From Microcoleus asticus IPMA8 (GTDB lineage Bacteria > Cyanobacteriota > Cyanobacteriia > Cyanobacteriales > Microcoleaceae), in assembly GCF_013179805.1 (NCBI RefSeq), contig NZ_SRRZ01000041.1, positions 1-52,212 of the forward strand: 52,212 nucleotides of DNA, in the 5' to 3' direction. Positions 52,123-52,212 of the stretch are shown here, piece after piece. The notes below the pieces were generated by a model that had not been told where the DNA came from, ran no database searches, and was given only the letters and a program-made list of their open reading frames with translations. A program made the translations under genes and the position numbers. How positions within the stretch are numbered: the first letter of the stretch is position 1; each line of letters begins with the position of its first letter.

Positions 52123-52212
52123 GTATCCGCTCAATAAGTAGCGGTAGCACAGAAAAAAAAATAAGCAGAGTACACAAAGTGTCATAAAATAGGACACATG
52201 ACGCCAAAGATT
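52123..52212. other. Foreign-looking DNA at window end
   Basis: Low-complexity AT-rich DNA with a run of nine A residues, joined to the truncated SDR gene. It may be the edge of an inserted element that continues beyond the window. Confidence 0.4.

Overview
The window looks like chromosomal DNA of a filamentous, non-heterocystous cyanobacterium of the Oscillatoriales (Microcoleus/Oscillatoria-like). This is inferred from the very frequent GCGATCGC (HIP1-type) octamers, short tandem heptamer repeats between genes, xisH/xisI, a DesA-type acyl-lipid desaturase, ClpB, SppA, a type 2 IPP isomerase, and many small cyanobacteria-type hypothetical proteins. No rRNA, tRNA or CRISPR array was seen.

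Layout. 0.4-3.6 kb: a four-gene polar amino-acid ABC transporter (two permeases, lipoprotein binding protein, ATPase). 3.7-5.1 kb: a J-domain membrane protein. 5.2-13.1 kb: DNA polymerase I carrying an in-frame insertion of a dispersed repeat, a methyltransferase, a lipoprotein-type thermonuclease, a secreted hypothetical protein and a hybrid-free histidine kinase. 13.2-13.7 kb: a dead RelE/ParE-Phd type toxin-antitoxin pair broken only by in-frame stop codons. 13.9-16.5 kb: clpB. 16.6-18.4 kb: a TnpB element (IS200/IS605 OrfB type) with a premature stop, a promoter and covarying hairpins on both sides, abutting the 3' remnant of a small helix-type gene. 18.4-28.1 kb: small hypothetical and membrane proteins, a BrkB-type membrane protein, MscS channel, purU, a duplicated-domain protein, thrC and desA.

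28.3-33.1 kb is the most unusual stretch. It holds a PD-(D/E)XK nuclease domain (HsdR N-terminal type) fused to a ParA ATPase, translationally coupled to a degenerate ParB-like coiled-coil protein, followed by a second ParB-like coiled-coil protein that ends in a Rho_N/SAP-like module, and then xisH/xisI on the other strand. I propose the first three as a partition-like nuclease system that I do not recognise as a described one.

33.1-41.2 kb: a PaaK-like adenylate-forming enzyme, a membrane Ser/Thr kinase, a small secreted protein, a REC-EAL phosphodiesterase, a REC-LuxR regulator and an exported pentapeptide-repeat protein. 41.4-52.2 kb: pgk, a universal stress protein, the RbgA/YlqF GTPase, a MOSC protein, a Tat-type beta-carbonic anhydrase, a glycosyltransferase-TPR protein, a GlsB-type membrane protein, sppA, the type 2 IPP isomerase, and an SDR gene whose 5' part is lost near the window end.

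Non-coding DNA is rich in structure: at least five kinds of heptamer repeat, two families of hairpin repeat (one translated inside polA), two MITE-like segments sharing terminal inverted repeats, and near-identical hairpin terminators after desA and the GlsB-type gene. All functional calls come from reading protein motifs; no database search was run.
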